Positions 1 to 12,926 of a stretch of 64,000 nt of DNA are shown here, piece after piece (positions within the stretch are counted from its first letter, which is position 1; each line of letters opens with the position of its first letter). This stretch comes from Laetiporus sulphureus 93-53 (Eukaryota; Basidiomycota; Agaricomycetes; Polyporales; Laetiporaceae). The notes under the pieces are model-generated. The model saw nothing but the letters and a program-made list of their open reading frames with translations, ran no database searches and was not told the origin of the DNA. A program made the position numbers and the translations under genes. The stretch is taken from NCBI RefSeq assembly GCF_001632365.1, contig NW_024468573.1, forward strand, positions 106,641 to 170,640, given 5' to 3'.

Positions 1-108
1 CTATAAGGGTGAGAACTGGGACACTGGATGCACATACTTATGCGCTATGTACATATACCGGGATAATGTCATCGAAAACTCCCGCCGGGATGGAATGCTA
101 AATAACAA

Positions 109-638
109 TCATAGGTCTGGCATGCGTCGCACTGCTTTGCCCTCGTTCCGCGCATGTTTCCGCAGTTTCTCCAGCAGCTCCGAGTTGGTCCACCGCTCGG
201 GTGGTATGCGCTTGTCCGTCGCCCAGTAGTAGATGTCCCAATCGGGCTCGTCCATCAGCTTTTCATCGAGTACAGTTCAGCCTAACTCCTCTTGCAAGAA
301 AGGAGCGTGCTCAAGAATACCTTGTCAAACTCCTCTAGCTCGGGCTTGTTCATCTTGCTCAACTCTTCCTTCGCGAACGTGCTCAGAAGCAGGTCACTCT
401 CGAGCGTGCCCCGTTTACGTGCCTGATACGTGAGTCGTGCGCGCATCGTCTCGAGCGACTCGCCCGGACGCGGCAGCGGCTTCGGCGGGGGAATGTCCTT
501 CGGTGTCTCTGTAGATGCTAGGTGCTCGGGCGTATTGGGAAGCAGCCAAGGGTCGGCCGCACGCCGTGCGCTTGTCGAGAATAGGCGTTGGAGGAGCGCA
601 CGGCGGCACTGCGAGATGACGGGTATAACGACGGACAT
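109..638 (-). CDS. SDHAF2: Succinate dehydrogenase assembly factor 2, mitochondrial
   Basis: Assembly factor that promotes covalent FAD attachment to the flavoprotein subunit of succinate dehydrogenase in the mitochondrial matrix (known role of the Sdh5/Emi5/SDHAF2 family). Two exons, complement(109..258, 321..638), with a 62 nt GT-AG intron, give 155 aa. The start at 638 opens a basic, Arg-rich leader ([15 protein letters not shown]) typical of a matrix-targeting peptide; an upstream in-frame Met at 701 is less likely. The diagnostic core runs across the splice: [19 protein letters not shown], then FDK joined to [15 protein letters not shown]. The C-terminus ends MPDL. Length fits the family. 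Identification is strong; the exact start is inferred. Confidence 0.93.
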
Positions 639-2841
639 GGCTGGCTCAATACGAATTGTTGCAAGGCGGAGCAAGTCTAAGCGCTGGTCCAAGCCGTTCA
701 TCTTAGGCGCCCATAGCTCGATCGTGAGAAAGGTGTGAAAGTTAGTGCTTTTTCCTTTGATTTCCCTTTTTTATAGGCGGTTTTGCGCAGATTACAGTAA
801 TGCCCATAAAAGGTGCGTTTGAACGGACCGTTTTTCAAAAATTGCTGGCTTATTCTGTCAATTCTAATTTCTGCAATGATACTTTTTCGCAGTCAAGCGA
901 CCACACCGTTCGCTGACGGCAAGCAACGGTTGTACCTTTTGTTCTCACTCGCGAGCTCTTGCGCACTGCCACATCGTTTTCATCGCCTAGTAGACCCATC
1001 TACCTAGATCATGGAACGCGTCGAGAAAGAAGGAAGTTGAGCAGAAGATGCATGCAAGTTGCACCTCACAGACCTTGACGCGTTCTGTCTGACGTCCACA
1101 TCGCCGTCGCGGAAGCTAAGCCCGTCTTCATACGTGCTGGCCCCTGCCAACCCTGTGCACGGTAAGCATGCGCGTCCTAAATTCGTATGCTCGTGGTGAC
1201 CTGAGAGTCAGATTGGAGGAAGTGTAATTGTCCGCGACACCGCAACGAGTGGGATAACGGCACGACAAGACAACTAGACGAGAAAAGGTACAGACACGCC
1301 AGAGGAAGAAAAGAAAACTTGCGGTGGTGATTTCGAATGCAACTATATGCGACGATATCAGATACCACGCGTAAACGCAGTGTCGGGATCCACTTTCTTG
1401 GTCAAGCGCATTCCATCCCCCAAATTTGGGGAGAGGAAGTTAGAGCATGTATGTTCAATTATATTTTGCATGATGACACTACCGTTACTTACTTCGTCAT
1501 CTTGGCTATAAGTAAACAAGGCATGTCGGTTTTGCATGCTCATCGGACATGGAGTTTGCCAAATTGGTCAAGAACTGGGAAGAGTCCCGCGGCTCCATCG
1601 AAAACAATTCTATGATAGCGCGTGCGTGCATATTTGCTTGTTCAACAGATACTGAACTCAGTGACTGATTACCCAGTGGAGAAAAGAATCTCCATCGTTG
1701 ACGGTATGTCTGTCAAGCCATGGACAGAGACGTTGTCTAACTCGACAAACGGCGTTTGACGCCGTGGTCGCCAGTTGTGCGGGGTCAATGACGTTGTGTT
1801 AGTGGGAGATACGCATCTCGTTCGCTTTGCGGATCACTGCACAACAAGGTGCAACATCGTGACTGCCAAGTTGGTTAGGAATTGTCGACACGATGCTAGG
1901 ACGGGGAAGAACACACCTGTACACGAGTGGCTCAGCACGGTCCTCAGCCCGCGAAGGCGCTGATTTTTTGTAATCGTAGCTGTTGAACCGGAAGAGCACC
2001 AGGCCCGCGTGCTACATAAATGGGGAACATCGTCGTTCTGACACTCAGAATCTGAGAGTGAGAAAACAGTACTCTTATTTAAACGTAGTGTACGGTTGCC
2101 TATTTTCACAGTGAAAGAGCAGAGAGCAAGAGAAGGGAGGCTAGCAAGCTTGAGTACAACGGGAACAAGGTGGAGAAAGGAGTGATGATTGAAGGACGGC
2201 TGGCTGGGTGGCTGGCGCACGAGTGAAGTGAAGGTTGGAAAGTAGTGGAAGGGAACACGAGACGGACGTCGACACCTGCTGCGAAAGGGTGAAGAGAGAA
2301 TTCTATCAGGATATTAGAATACTGTCCGCAGGCAGAATGAGAGAAGCGTGAATGAGTGCAGAGTACAGGCGGGGAGATGGAACGCTAACGTCAACAAATC
2401 ATACAGGTTGGGAACATGGAATAGTGCGGAAAGGAGACAACGCTTTTGCGGTAGACATAACGTATGTAGTGATGCTATGCAGTCGAGCCCAAGGGCATGC
2501 GTGCTGGAATCTGTCGTCGTTTTGAATCGCCGTCTTCCTCCCCTCTGTCCGTCTGTCCGTCCGTGCGTCTGGACTGCCTACTCACTCCCGCCCGCCGTCC
2601 GGTCGCCGCTAGCCCTATAACCGATACTCCTTGCCGAGCAAATTCAGCGTTCCATGCCGCATTATCGCCAAGCTTCCGTCGCGTGTCCTCCACAACCACA
2701 ACCGCATCGACACTGCGCCCACAATCGCAGCAGTGCCCGATATAACCGAGAATGAACCAAAGAGGGACGAGGAAAGGAAAAGAACGTAGGCGTGTGACAG
2801 ACAAAAGGAGGAGTGTACTGACGCGTGAAGCCAGCCTCCGC
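639..2841. other. Intergenic stretch, no supportable gene
   Basis: About 2.2 kb between the divergent 5' end of SDHAF2 and the 3' end of the PP1 gene. Short open frames on both strands (for example near 1,337-1,615 plus and 2,475-2,804 minus) have no recognisable domain, no continuing exon and no consistent codon bias. A few protein-like patches around 1,540-1,720 could be remains of an old gene. I found no tRNA signature or clear terminal repeats. Confidence 0.5.
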
Positions 2842-4189
<1,348 letters not shown>

Positions 4190-5923
4190 GGCTTGGGATT
4201 GTCAGGTTTGTCAGGCGTAGTCGTGGAATCGGTCGTAAGCGAGACGTTGCTGGCCGTGAAAGATGGGTTGCGTTTTGAGGCGTGTGAGACAAAAGCGGTG
4301 TCAAACGGCAAGTTTCTAATAACACAAAGCAAGCGCCTCGCTGCAAATGTCTGCGTGAAGAGCAGCGTCGAGCGCAGCCGGCGGCGAAATTTGAGGTTGA
4401 GCGTACAGATAACAGGCGTCGGATGATGTGTGCTGCTGCCTGCGCCACCGCCCTCGGGCGGAGTCGCAGCGGGGTTTGAACGCTTTTTCCTCCAATTCTA
4501 GGCCACAACATGCTCGCTGTCTACATATTCCGAGCCTCCGTTCACGCGTGCTCATCGTCTCGCACGATGCCAGCGCAATGCGGCAGCGGCGAGTTCTTTT
4601 CGCAACTTCGCACACCGCGTCGTCAAGCACTCTGACTCGCTTGTCGATGCATCACTGCGCTTGTAATGGTATTGGCCAGAAACCGTCGGGCATCAAATAC
4701 CTCCAGCACAATCGATCCCCTACTCTTGCTCTATTGGGCCATCTTTCGTCGCTTATGGGTCCAGCCCGTCTGTGCCAACTGAAGCTGGTAGAAGCTGATG
4801 GGTCTCGTCAGGTTTCCAACCAGGTGCACAGGAAGAGCGTGCGCAAGGGTATCCAATTCACGGCTATGGTCGTCGGTGGGTCTCGTCCTTTGTCCACGCA
4901 GCAGCTGCGTGTGGCTACAACATCGACCGCGAAAGCTTCTAGTCAAGGTGTCGTCATTCTATGCCGCAGTACTCACGACCAATGCTGCCGATAGCCATCT
5001 AGAGCAGGTCTAATACGGTATGTGTGGAGACCGAGCAGTGACGCAGGTGAATGTTCGTAACGGGTCGGAAAGACAACCACGCTGGGCCCTCCTTGTCATG
5101 TTGCGTGACAGCGCTAAGCTACCGCTTACTCGTTCGTCGATAATGCAGCGTGACCACGCTTTGCTACCCATCCTCTGTTTCCAAGCAGTTGGGAAGACGT
5201 TCGGAACGCAACTGAGCTCATAACTATTTCAAAATGATTAGAAAATCAATGTATGCTTTCAAAGCTTCAGAAGTGCGGCACGCTCACGGGCCTCTTGTCG
5301 CGAACCGCACGGATCGTTGGCATTGGCACGATTGTATGACACCGGTCAACAACCTACCGACTCTTAAAAGTTTGCAGAGGGGACAAGCCTGGTTCACATG
5401 GACATATTCTGCGGTGGTTTGCCGATACATAGCCATTGAACATTGTATTATCTTATGCTGGCTAGACCTACCCTCCAGTGCAATATTTGGTTGTGCAGCA
5501 CATTTGATCCTCGGAGCCGAATAAATGCCATCGCAGAATGTGTATACTGCATTGCATTTACTCCATAGTCTCAGCGGCATCGGATGAGTGTCGGATTGAG
5601 CTGCAGGTGCGGAAGAAAGGCGAGATGAAGAAGCTTAGATAGCGTCCAACAACAGAGTAGCAATAGAGTGGCTCACAAAGGCTGAGATCATTCTCGCCTA
5701 ATGGCTTCATCGAGAAAATAGACGGTTTCCTTTAACACAGAAAAACGCTCTGTATGCGTAGTCCGTCGTCAAGATGCGTCGTGTCCTTGAATCTATTATT
5801 GAATCAATAGATACGTGCCGCTGATATCTCCCTACGCGGAGACTGGCACTGCATCCTTTAACGTAGTGTGTTTGCCTGTGAATATGGATAGCAACAGCGT
5901 ATAGATGCGCCTCGACAGGCTTT
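4190..5923. other. Intergenic stretch upstream of PP1
   Basis: The first few hundred bases above 4,189 are presumably the PP1 promoter. A 188-codon plus-strand frame at 4,428-4,994 is rich in Ser, Arg, His and Cys, shows no domain and has no convincing neighbouring exon, so I treat it as chance. Nothing else is supportable up to the 3' end of the next gene. Confidence 0.5.
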
Positions 5924-7250
5924 TCAGAACCAGTTCCCATCGAAGAACTTCCTGAATCTCTCCCGCATCGACAACCGCATCTCCTCATTCTCCTTCCGCC
6001 TCTTCTCCTTCTCGCTCGCCTTCTCTGCTGCAAGCTCTTCTGCGGTCTTCATCGCCGCCGCCGGCAGCGGAGAGCGCGCATTCCTGCGCGCCTGTTCGAG
6101 TATTTGCTCGCGTTTCGACAACTTCCGCACGGAGGGCGCTTCCGGAGTGGGGGAACTGTGCAAAGGTGCCTCTTCGCTGGCGGAGTCAGCAAATGCAGTC
6201 GAAGCTGACGACTCGGATGGTGATGAACCAAGAGGAACCCAGGATGGAGGCAAGGCTGCCTCTGACTCCGCCTGCGCAGAAGACGCCTCAGTGATCTGCA
6301 CTTCTTCGGCTATCGTGACGTCGACTTGACCCTCGGCAACCTGCTGGTCCTTGTCTCTGTGTTGCGGCGGCGGCGGCCCTAGCTGTCGCTTGTTACGCAG
6401 GTAGTTCCCGATGCCCTTCTGCATATACTGAGATGGGTGCGCGTGTCGCGACTCGGGTGCATCTGTCCTGGGGGCGCGGTAGAATCCGCCCCACCTGTAA
6501 AACGCGTCCAAGAAAGGACTGATAGTATTCCCCGGTACATGCACTCGTACAGGGCGGGTGCTCACTAAGACAGAACGTGTAGAGGAATATCACACAGTGC
6601 TCTCAGGAAGAATGTGCAGAACGCACCTGCACGCTCTATCCGGAGATCAATCGTCCGCCTTGAGGGGTCCTTAGGTTTGTCCTTGGCCGCCAACTTTTCA
6701 ATCTGCTCGTGCAGGCTGACGTAGTCCTGAGAGCGCAGCAGTCCGTCGAGGTCATCCAGCCCGACGCCACCTGGACGCGCGGGGTCGACGATAGGCACGT
6801 CGACCTTGAGGATGGCTGGGCCCCATGGAATGCGCTCTTCGGACGCGAGGTCGTGGAAGTGCACCCAGAAGAAAGGTACATAATGAGTGGGGAGTTCGTA
6901 GTCCTTAAATGGTCGAGCAGTCCGTTGGAAGATGTACGGCTATCATGCATAAAGACACTCACGCGACCAACGTTATACTCCCGTATCCGTCCGTACTTGC
7001 GCTCGAGAGCGCGAATGATGGCGAATAGTTCTGGCATTGATTGAATGCCATCCCATGCTCGGATGAAGAGAGCCGGTCCTTTCGGTATCCCTTCGAAAGA
7101 ATTTTCGACACCAACCGCTTGGGCAGACGACGTTGGCTCCGACACAGCGGATTGCAATGCAAGCCGTCTTCTACCGCATTCTCGCCAGACAGTAGAAGCA
7201 ACTGGTGGACGTGTAAGAGAGGTTGCAAGCCTGAGGTCAGCCCGCAACAT
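5924..7250 (-). CDS. Conserved-looking mitochondrial protein of unknown function
   Basis: I do not recognise a family. Three exons, complement(5924..6564, 6627..6903, 6963..7250), give 401 aa with 59 and 62 nt introns in clean phase. The start at 7250 opens an Arg/Leu/Ser/Thr-rich, acid-poor leader (about residues 1-40) consistent with mitochondrial import; a Met at 7310 would add a less plausible extension. A middle globular region contains LFIRAWDGIQSMPELFAIIRA followed by ERKYGRIREYNVGR, joined by splicing to DYELPTHYVPFFWVHFHDL, which resembles an RRM-like or swivel fold only loosely. The C-terminal third is Ala/Ser/Glu-rich and ends in a highly charged helix (EKASEKEKRRKENEEMR...FDGNWF). 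Mitochondrial location is inferred from the leader alone. Confidence 0.8.
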
Positions 7251-7856
7251 GCCGATGCGGGTTTTGGCAGACTTTTCAAAGCCGACTGACTTTCGCCGAG
7301 GAGAATGCACAGTGTGCAGAAGATCGAATTGGATCGAGATTCGATTTCAGCGTTGATCACGTGGTTGTCAAACCCAAATTATGGCCAGGTTCCGCATCGC
7401 GCATGTACTATATGTACAAGTTCATGTACTCTTTTCTTTCTGATTGTGTGCGGGCTTATCCGTCAAACAATGCTGGAAGACGGTAATTCGCCGGAGTTAG
7501 CTGAAATCACAGTTTCCTACCGCTTCAGAAGTCCCGCCGGGTCCGCACAAATGTAGTGTCCAGTCGATTTAAATTGAGATGTCAAGTGACTGGAAGTTAA
7601 GTTCGTGTGTATGGGCCTCGAAAGCGGTCTCATCACAACTCTGACTTCTGTGGTGCTATAGAACAACTGTTCAGAAAGTCGGAGCGAAGATGAGACAGCA
7701 CTGGCAGCACAATCATAATTGCGCAAAGTATCAAGTATTTCAAAACCTTGGCAAGAAGTGACGGCATAGTCCTGCGTAGTAAGTTCAAGGTTCTTAAGTG
7801 CTATTCTCTCTATAAGCATGCCGGCAACTTTCTGTTCAGTGTTCATACTAAATCAT
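7251..7856. other. Intergenic stretch, nothing recognised
   Basis: About 600 bases upstream of the mitochondrial protein gene, likely holding its promoter. No coding pattern, RNA gene or terminal repeat is seen. It abuts the displaced glucosidase fragment. Confidence 0.45.
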
Positions 7857-8050
7857 ACATGTTTGAGGATACTGCATAATCACATCTGTCGACGAGATCA
7901 TGCATTAGAGCTGGTGCATCTAATTCATGGACCTCACCTTACTCTGTAAATGTTTCAACATTTTCTCTTGCCTCCAATCAGATATCCTTCACAGCTGCTA
8001 TTAGGTCTGTTCCGTACCCCAATGTTAAGTTCAGGCTGAACATACATTTT
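7857..8050 (+). pseudogene. Displaced fragment of the glucosidase II alpha gene
   Basis: This stretch aligns by eye, in the same orientation, with coding bases around 12,999-13,190 of the intact GH31 gene 5 kb downstream. Shared blocks include TCATGGACCTCACCTTACTC and TTCACAGCTGCTAT, with point changes and small indels between them. It covers the part of the N-terminal domain just after the signal peptide and is not open in the corresponding frame. Similarity fades at about 8,050-8,075. No flanking exons of the parent are evident, so it is a truncated duplicate rather than a gene. Confidence 0.85.
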
Positions 8051-8716
8051 AGCATTCGACATCTGGATGAGCTGCATCGGATAAACGTTTAGCGTCATAG
8101 AACTCGACAACACAGGGCAGCAATAAAGACGACATTACTCGCAGAATCCAGCCAAAGAGGTTACTTGCACAGGAATGTAGCCCCGCGTTCAGCTTGTCCC
8201 GCCGTTTTATTTCCTTGAGGATTCTTACAACAATATACAACCAGCCGTTCAAACACAACCGCTCATTTGCACTCCCGGCTAATTCTCTCTGGCCCAAATC
8301 CGGTTTGCTGGCTGAACGTCCATATTTTAAATTGAGCCTATCCGTTCCACCCACACAATCAATTCAAATTACGCATCCCTTCAGATGACAGAGGCTTTCG
8401 TTTGTGCGTTCGAGTAACCGTACTGCTCCTTCAAATTCCAACAACATCTGTCGATGGTATTCAGCGTTCAGCGCTCAGCATCGGTACAAGAAACCACTGC
8501 TGCTCACCTCCAACAAAATAACAAGACGCCTAACTTTACAGTACTTCACCAGAATCGCCCCGAAAACTAAATGGATAATTGACGCCTTGTGGGAACAGTA
8601 GAGGCGTGGAAAGGAATCCAGGCTAATCGCAGGTAATAGAAGTGAGATAGAGCGATTTGTCCGAAACTCAATTGAAGGGGAAAGTGTCCATGGGGTGCGA
8701 CTCATAGTAGCCCACC
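8051..8716. other. Intergenic stretch, nothing recognised
   Basis: Contains only short open frames in both directions with no domain or splice continuity. A weak continuation of the duplicated glucosidase sequence may reach about 8,075. Confidence 0.4.
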
Positions 8717-9477
8717 CTACAAACCACGCGTGCGATCCATCTCCCTGCATCGATCCATCAGCCCACCCCACCTTGGATGATCTCCCCATCCACGAGCAAA
8801 ATTGAGCGCCGCGAGGAACATCTGTCTCACGCACTTATCGAATCCAATCCCGCCGTTGCCCGTAGCAAGGTCCGTCATGAGGACCCTCTTGATCGGCTCT
8901 GCTCCGTTCGGTCTCTCGCCTTCGTTCCACTGCCAGAGCGCGGTGAGGAGGTTCCACATGCTGTCGTAGACGAGATCGATGTGCCAGCTGACGTCCTCTG
9001 GAGTGCGCATAGTTGAAACGACGGCGAGGACCTTGCATCGAGCGTGCACGAGGCAGGAGGGAGGTAACCTCGATGTCGGCTTTTGAGTACGTCCTGCACG
9101 GCGTTGGTAAGAGTCCAGATGTCTTTGTCCACAGAGAAAATTCGGGAGAGCGCCATGTCATACTTGCGGCATATAATTCAGCTGTTTTGTTTGAACACAA
9201 GGGCCGTGAACACCACTCACTCACCCTCCATCCATGATCCGAACGCATTCGCAGGCGACACCAAACATTCGAAGGTCCCAAACTCCTGTGCAAGCGCCGC
9301 GGGATCTAACTTTGCCTCTTTAACCTTAAAGCGTGACGATACGGGCTCCGGCAAGTCCTTGAGCGCGGCGAGCCAGGAGTCACAAAGCGAAGGTTGGGTC
9401 ACCTTCGTACGGGGATTGGTGCGTGGAGAAGGAGCAATGAGGACAAATTCGGGCAAAACGGAAGCGTCAGGCTCCAT
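8717..9477 (-). CDS. Macro-domain-like protein, reading frame probably broken
   Basis: Macro domains bind or hydrolyse ADP-ribose derivatives; fungal single-domain versions are of uncertain role. Starting at 9477 the frame gives MEPDASVLPEFVLIAP, then the fingerprint FECLVSPANAFG with a Gly-rich loop. After a presumed intron near 9,162-9,230 comes YDMALSRIFSVDKDIW. Further on are VVSTMRTPEDVSWH and the second signature LATGNGGIGFDKCVRQM, ending at 8717. Two joins fail: no GT-AG pair links the MEG codons to YDMAL in phase, and the LPPASC segment must shift frame to reach CKVLAVVSTM near 9,035-9,055 without room for an intron. Either the gene is decaying or the sequence has small errors. Family assignment is fairly secure; functionality is doubtful. 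Confidence 0.65.
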
Positions 9478-9535
9478 GTCGTGATTAAGTCTTGAGCAAA
9501 ATTGCTGTATGGCTAAGACACACAAGCTGGGTGGG

Positions 9536-9558
9536 ATATATATATATATATATATATA
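9536..9558. repeat. (TA)n microsatellite
   Basis: Uninterrupted alternating A/T run of 23 bases just upstream of the macro-domain-like gene. Simple sequence; length is likely variable between strains. Confidence 0.95.
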
Positions 9559-9883
9559 CCAGGATCAGGCGCTTAGGTCCTCAGATACATCAGTTCGGAA
9601 TCGATCCGAATTCGCCGTATTTTTGGCATATCCACGATATTAGTATACAGAGCCGCTCAATTGCGAACGGCAACACAAAAGAGAACATCCTTAAACTAAC
9701 CTGAACGTTTTGCAGCTGAAGTCTTCAGTGGGAACGTCACCGAACAGTAGCAAGCAAAACACACGAGTGAGCATAACAATGTTGAGCTTGGCAGACATAA
9801 TTTGATAACCTTGGCTACAAATTCAACACAACTCTGTCAAATACGTACTTCACGTTTCTCGTCAACTACTAGACGGCACACAG
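9559..9883. other. Intergenic stretch, nothing recognised
   Basis: AT-richer spacer between the microsatellite and the 3' end of the next minus-strand gene. No coding signal. Confidence 0.4.
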
Positions 9884-10347
9884 TCATGCCTTGCTCGCCC
9901 GCTGGTGCTGTCCAGAAATGGCGATGACAGCCCACTCAACTGCATCGCGATGCCCAAACTGCTGCTCGTCGTGCCCTGACCGCTTCGTGATCGCTTCTGC
10001 GAGGTCAGGCTTGATGTGCAACTTGAGAAACGCGTCGCGCATCTCGGACACTGCTCCATGTACATGTCGAGGTCAGCGAGAGTGGCAATGGAACGAGTAA
10101 GTATGAAGTAAGCGTACGGTTGTACACATTCGTGAGAGACCCCAGGTTGATGTCCGCGTACCAATGATCTTCGATGAAACCGACCGGGTCCTTAATCATC
10201 CGTTCATGCTCACTCTTGTGCCGGGTGGCAAGCTCCTCCGCGTACGCCTCGGAAATGCCACAGGAAGTCAGCGCTGCGTGAGTCGGTCAATGTGGAAGTA
10301 TTGAGCCTGCCAGCCGGTGGCCTACCCTTGACGGGTTCAGACGCCAT
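9884..10347 (-). CDS. Small protein of unknown function, three exons
   Basis: I do not recognise the family. Three exons, complement(9884..10050, 10118..10273, 10326..10347), give 114 aa; each join is in phase and each intron (52 and 67 nt) is GT-AG, the second with a CTGAC branch-point-like motif. The protein starts MASEPVKALTSCGISEAYAE, has no signal peptide or membrane segment, and contains the motifs RMIKDPVGFIEDHWYADIN, MRDAFLKLHIKPDLAEAI and FGHRDAVEWAVIA. It is probably a small, mostly helical soluble protein. Because the tiny first exon (22 nt) fits only with these splices, unspliced ORF calling misses it. Confidence 0.7.
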
Positions 10348-11218
10348 GGTTGCTTTTCAGTGATGTCGCTAACGTCGCAATCGACGGGAAAGAGAAAGCG
10401 TGTCTTACGATGAGTGCGAAGGGGCAGTACTTGAAGGGGGTTCATTGGAGCGGACGGCTGTCCTATTGTATTAACGTTAGTAGATTACGTAAAGTAGCCG
10501 AAGAAGCGGTGTCTTCTAATGAGCCTGGAGTGTTTGGACTTGGAGTGTCTTTTGCCTAAGCCCAGAATGTTTTTCCGTTCCACTCTATAGAGCGGTCAAA
10601 CCGTATCCCCATCACACCAAACTTCTCGAATATATCCTCAACATGCCAAACTTCTCAAACTCCACATCTGTGCACCGAAACATGCTTTTCCCTTTTTATT
10701 CTGCCAAATGAGTCTTTCCACACCATGCAGCTGCGCGTCATACATATATACAGAGTAAGTCTGTTAATCAGAATCAGCCTATTAGGTCTCCCCTCAATAA
10801 AACGAAATAAAGAAGAGAAAAAAAAAGGAAAGAAAGTCGCTTTAGGTTCATTGACGTGTTGAATGACCAACTACGGATGTTGGGAAGACAGCTGTTCAGC
10901 AGTCGTTCCGACACGTCCGCTCGAGGCTCGAATCTAGCTGGCAGTCTAGCTGGCAATCAGTGTACCCGTGACCACATTCAATTCAATACAAACCTTACGG
11001 GACTTCTTGATGAAGACGAGCGGGTCACTTGGCACACTTTGCTAGTCCACGCTCCCCACTGTAGCGGCGGAAGAGGGCCTTACGAAAACACACTATCACT
11101 TCTCCTTGATGGAACACGGAAACACTCTGCCAAACAAAGAAGCGCTTCTATGTTTCCCTAATATCAGCGTTTTGCGATATATGTTCCATAGGAATCACTC
11201 CTGGTGCGCAGCACTACC
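10348..11218. other. Intergenic stretch, nothing recognised
   Basis: Divergent promoter region between the small 3-exon gene and the DUF3990-like gene. It contains an A-rich run near 10,805-10,830 and short open frames without domains. Confidence 0.4.
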
Positions 11219-12008
11219 ATGACCGAGTACGATCCCCACAAGACTACGCGGGAGGAGCTGGTCGAGCGCAAGGCCCCTGCAACACCCACCTTCTACCTCC
11301 ACCACGGCACAGATGTCTCGTCGGGCATAGAGATCCACGCCGACGGGCTCAAGCTTATCACGGGCAGGTTCCATGACTTCGCTGTGGGTCCAAACACCGC
11401 CTTCAACATTTTTTCATGTGAAGGATGATGAAAACATTGAAGGGAGATTAGATAAACTATTAATAATCATTTTATCTCACCACCTCGCGCGATCTCGCCA
11501 TCCGGTACGCGAGGGAGCGTGCCGCTACGACGAAAGAAAAAACTGGCGCATTGGTGGCCGTCACCTTGTCGCGGGAGGCCGTGAAACTGTATGAATTCGA
11601 CGGCAATGACATTAAGGCTGAAGTTGAGAAGTGGAAGGAGGTGAGTACCAAAAAGTTTCAAATGACTTGTAGAGGAATGTTGTATTGAAGAGACTGCTGA
11701 ATTCCTAGTTGGTGAATCACAACCGCGACAGAAAGCGCAAGGATAAAGAACAGCACCCACTAGTCAAGACACACGACGTTATCGGAGGTTGGATCTCGAC
11801 GGTCAGCAGAGAACGTGAGTCTAACGTATTGGCCCTACAGCCTGCATGCGATACTTGATGATTGATATGGGTCATTTGCACAGATGGCCGGATCCCTGTG
11901 GCATACGTCTCCGATGAATCAGGGAAACACCATTTCGATTGGCAGTACGTCGCCATCAGCGTGGCGGGACTTCACGCACTCTCCGACGTGCGTGTGGAAT
12001 CGGTGTAA
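11219..12008 (+). CDS. DUF3990-like protein, interrupted by an unexplained insertion
   Basis: Starts MTEYDPHKTTREELVERK, then FYLHHGTDVSSG and GRFHDFAVGPNTAF. A segment encoding FYLTTSRDLAIRYA follows from about 11,471. This arrangement resembles DUF3990-type, ADP-ribosyltransferase-like folds (HGT motif, then an FYLT strand); assignment is tentative. Later exons are clean: ending 11640 (KWKE), 11709..11814 (HPLVKTHDVIGGW) and 11884..12008, ending HFDWQYVAI...VRVESV. The problem lies at about 11,405-11,470: roughly 65 AT-rich bases with in-frame stops separate TAF from FYLTT, and no AG acceptor sits before FYLTT. That is either an insertion that breaks the gene or a non-canonical intron. Confidence 0.6.
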
Positions 12009-12926
12009 CTTGCATAAGCGGGAGATGCTGACTGATACGCGATTCGCGAGTGACATTTCGCTTCCACTACCGACTAATGTGAAACCTGAGAAATGTTCCG
12101 CAGGAGTATTGACTCACAACTCCGAAAAATCATGAAGGTTCGAGAGAAGTGCTCACTGGCAAAAAAGAAATGTTCGTTGACATCCTCAGCTGTAGCCCGA
12201 GAAGTTGCATTCTGTTATGCAATTTCTGAGTAACACCACATTTATATTTTCCTCGTCCACGAGGCATCCCCAGCTTGGCTCTGTGCTCATTATTCGCTGT
12301 TCTGGAGCAAGACTCTGTAGTTGCCTGCTGTGCCATTCGTCGATCGTAGGCTACAGCTGCTTAAGACAAGCTTGAAGCCATTATTGTCATTGCTACGTGT
12401 TCAGCCAGTTTCTCACTGCATAACTTCGTCAGGGCTTCTTTGCTGAATGCTCTACGTATGGTACAAGGCCCGGAAGTCCTGCCTTACTTTTGGACCTCTT
12501 TCAAGTTGTGTCGCTAGTCGGGGCAGATTTTTATAACGTCCGGTGATCGAGAAACTCGTTGCGACTTCAAGCAATAGTCCATGCAAGACGTGATTGGCAT
12601 GGGACTTATGTTTGTGATGGGATGAGGCGCAATCGGGTCGATTTAGAGTATCGGCAAGCTGCAGTCATTGTGGAATCAGCCTGCGCGGTGACGCCTACGA
12701 AACGTCCACCAAGGTCACCGGGACATCGTTATTTCGCAAAAGCATGAATGAATTGATCGTAACTCTACTGTGAGCGAGATGAACCTTTCAGCCACTTCGG
12801 CGCGCGACGGTATGTATGCGCCCCACGTGATCGCGTCGCGCCTATCATTGGTGACACGCGGCGTCAATGCACGCTCGTCCTCCCAATCACCTTGTCTTGC
12901 TGGCGGGAGCGACTGACACTGCAAGC
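12009..12926. other. Intergenic stretch before the glucosidase gene
   Basis: Holds the presumed promoter of the GH31 gene. Short frames on both strands lack domains. No RNA gene or repeat was recognised. Confidence 0.45.

Noticed and set aside
4428..4994. 188-codon plus-strand open frame upstream of PP1
   Set aside because: No domain, odd Ser/Arg/His/Cys composition, no splice continuation; likely chance in GC-rich sequence.
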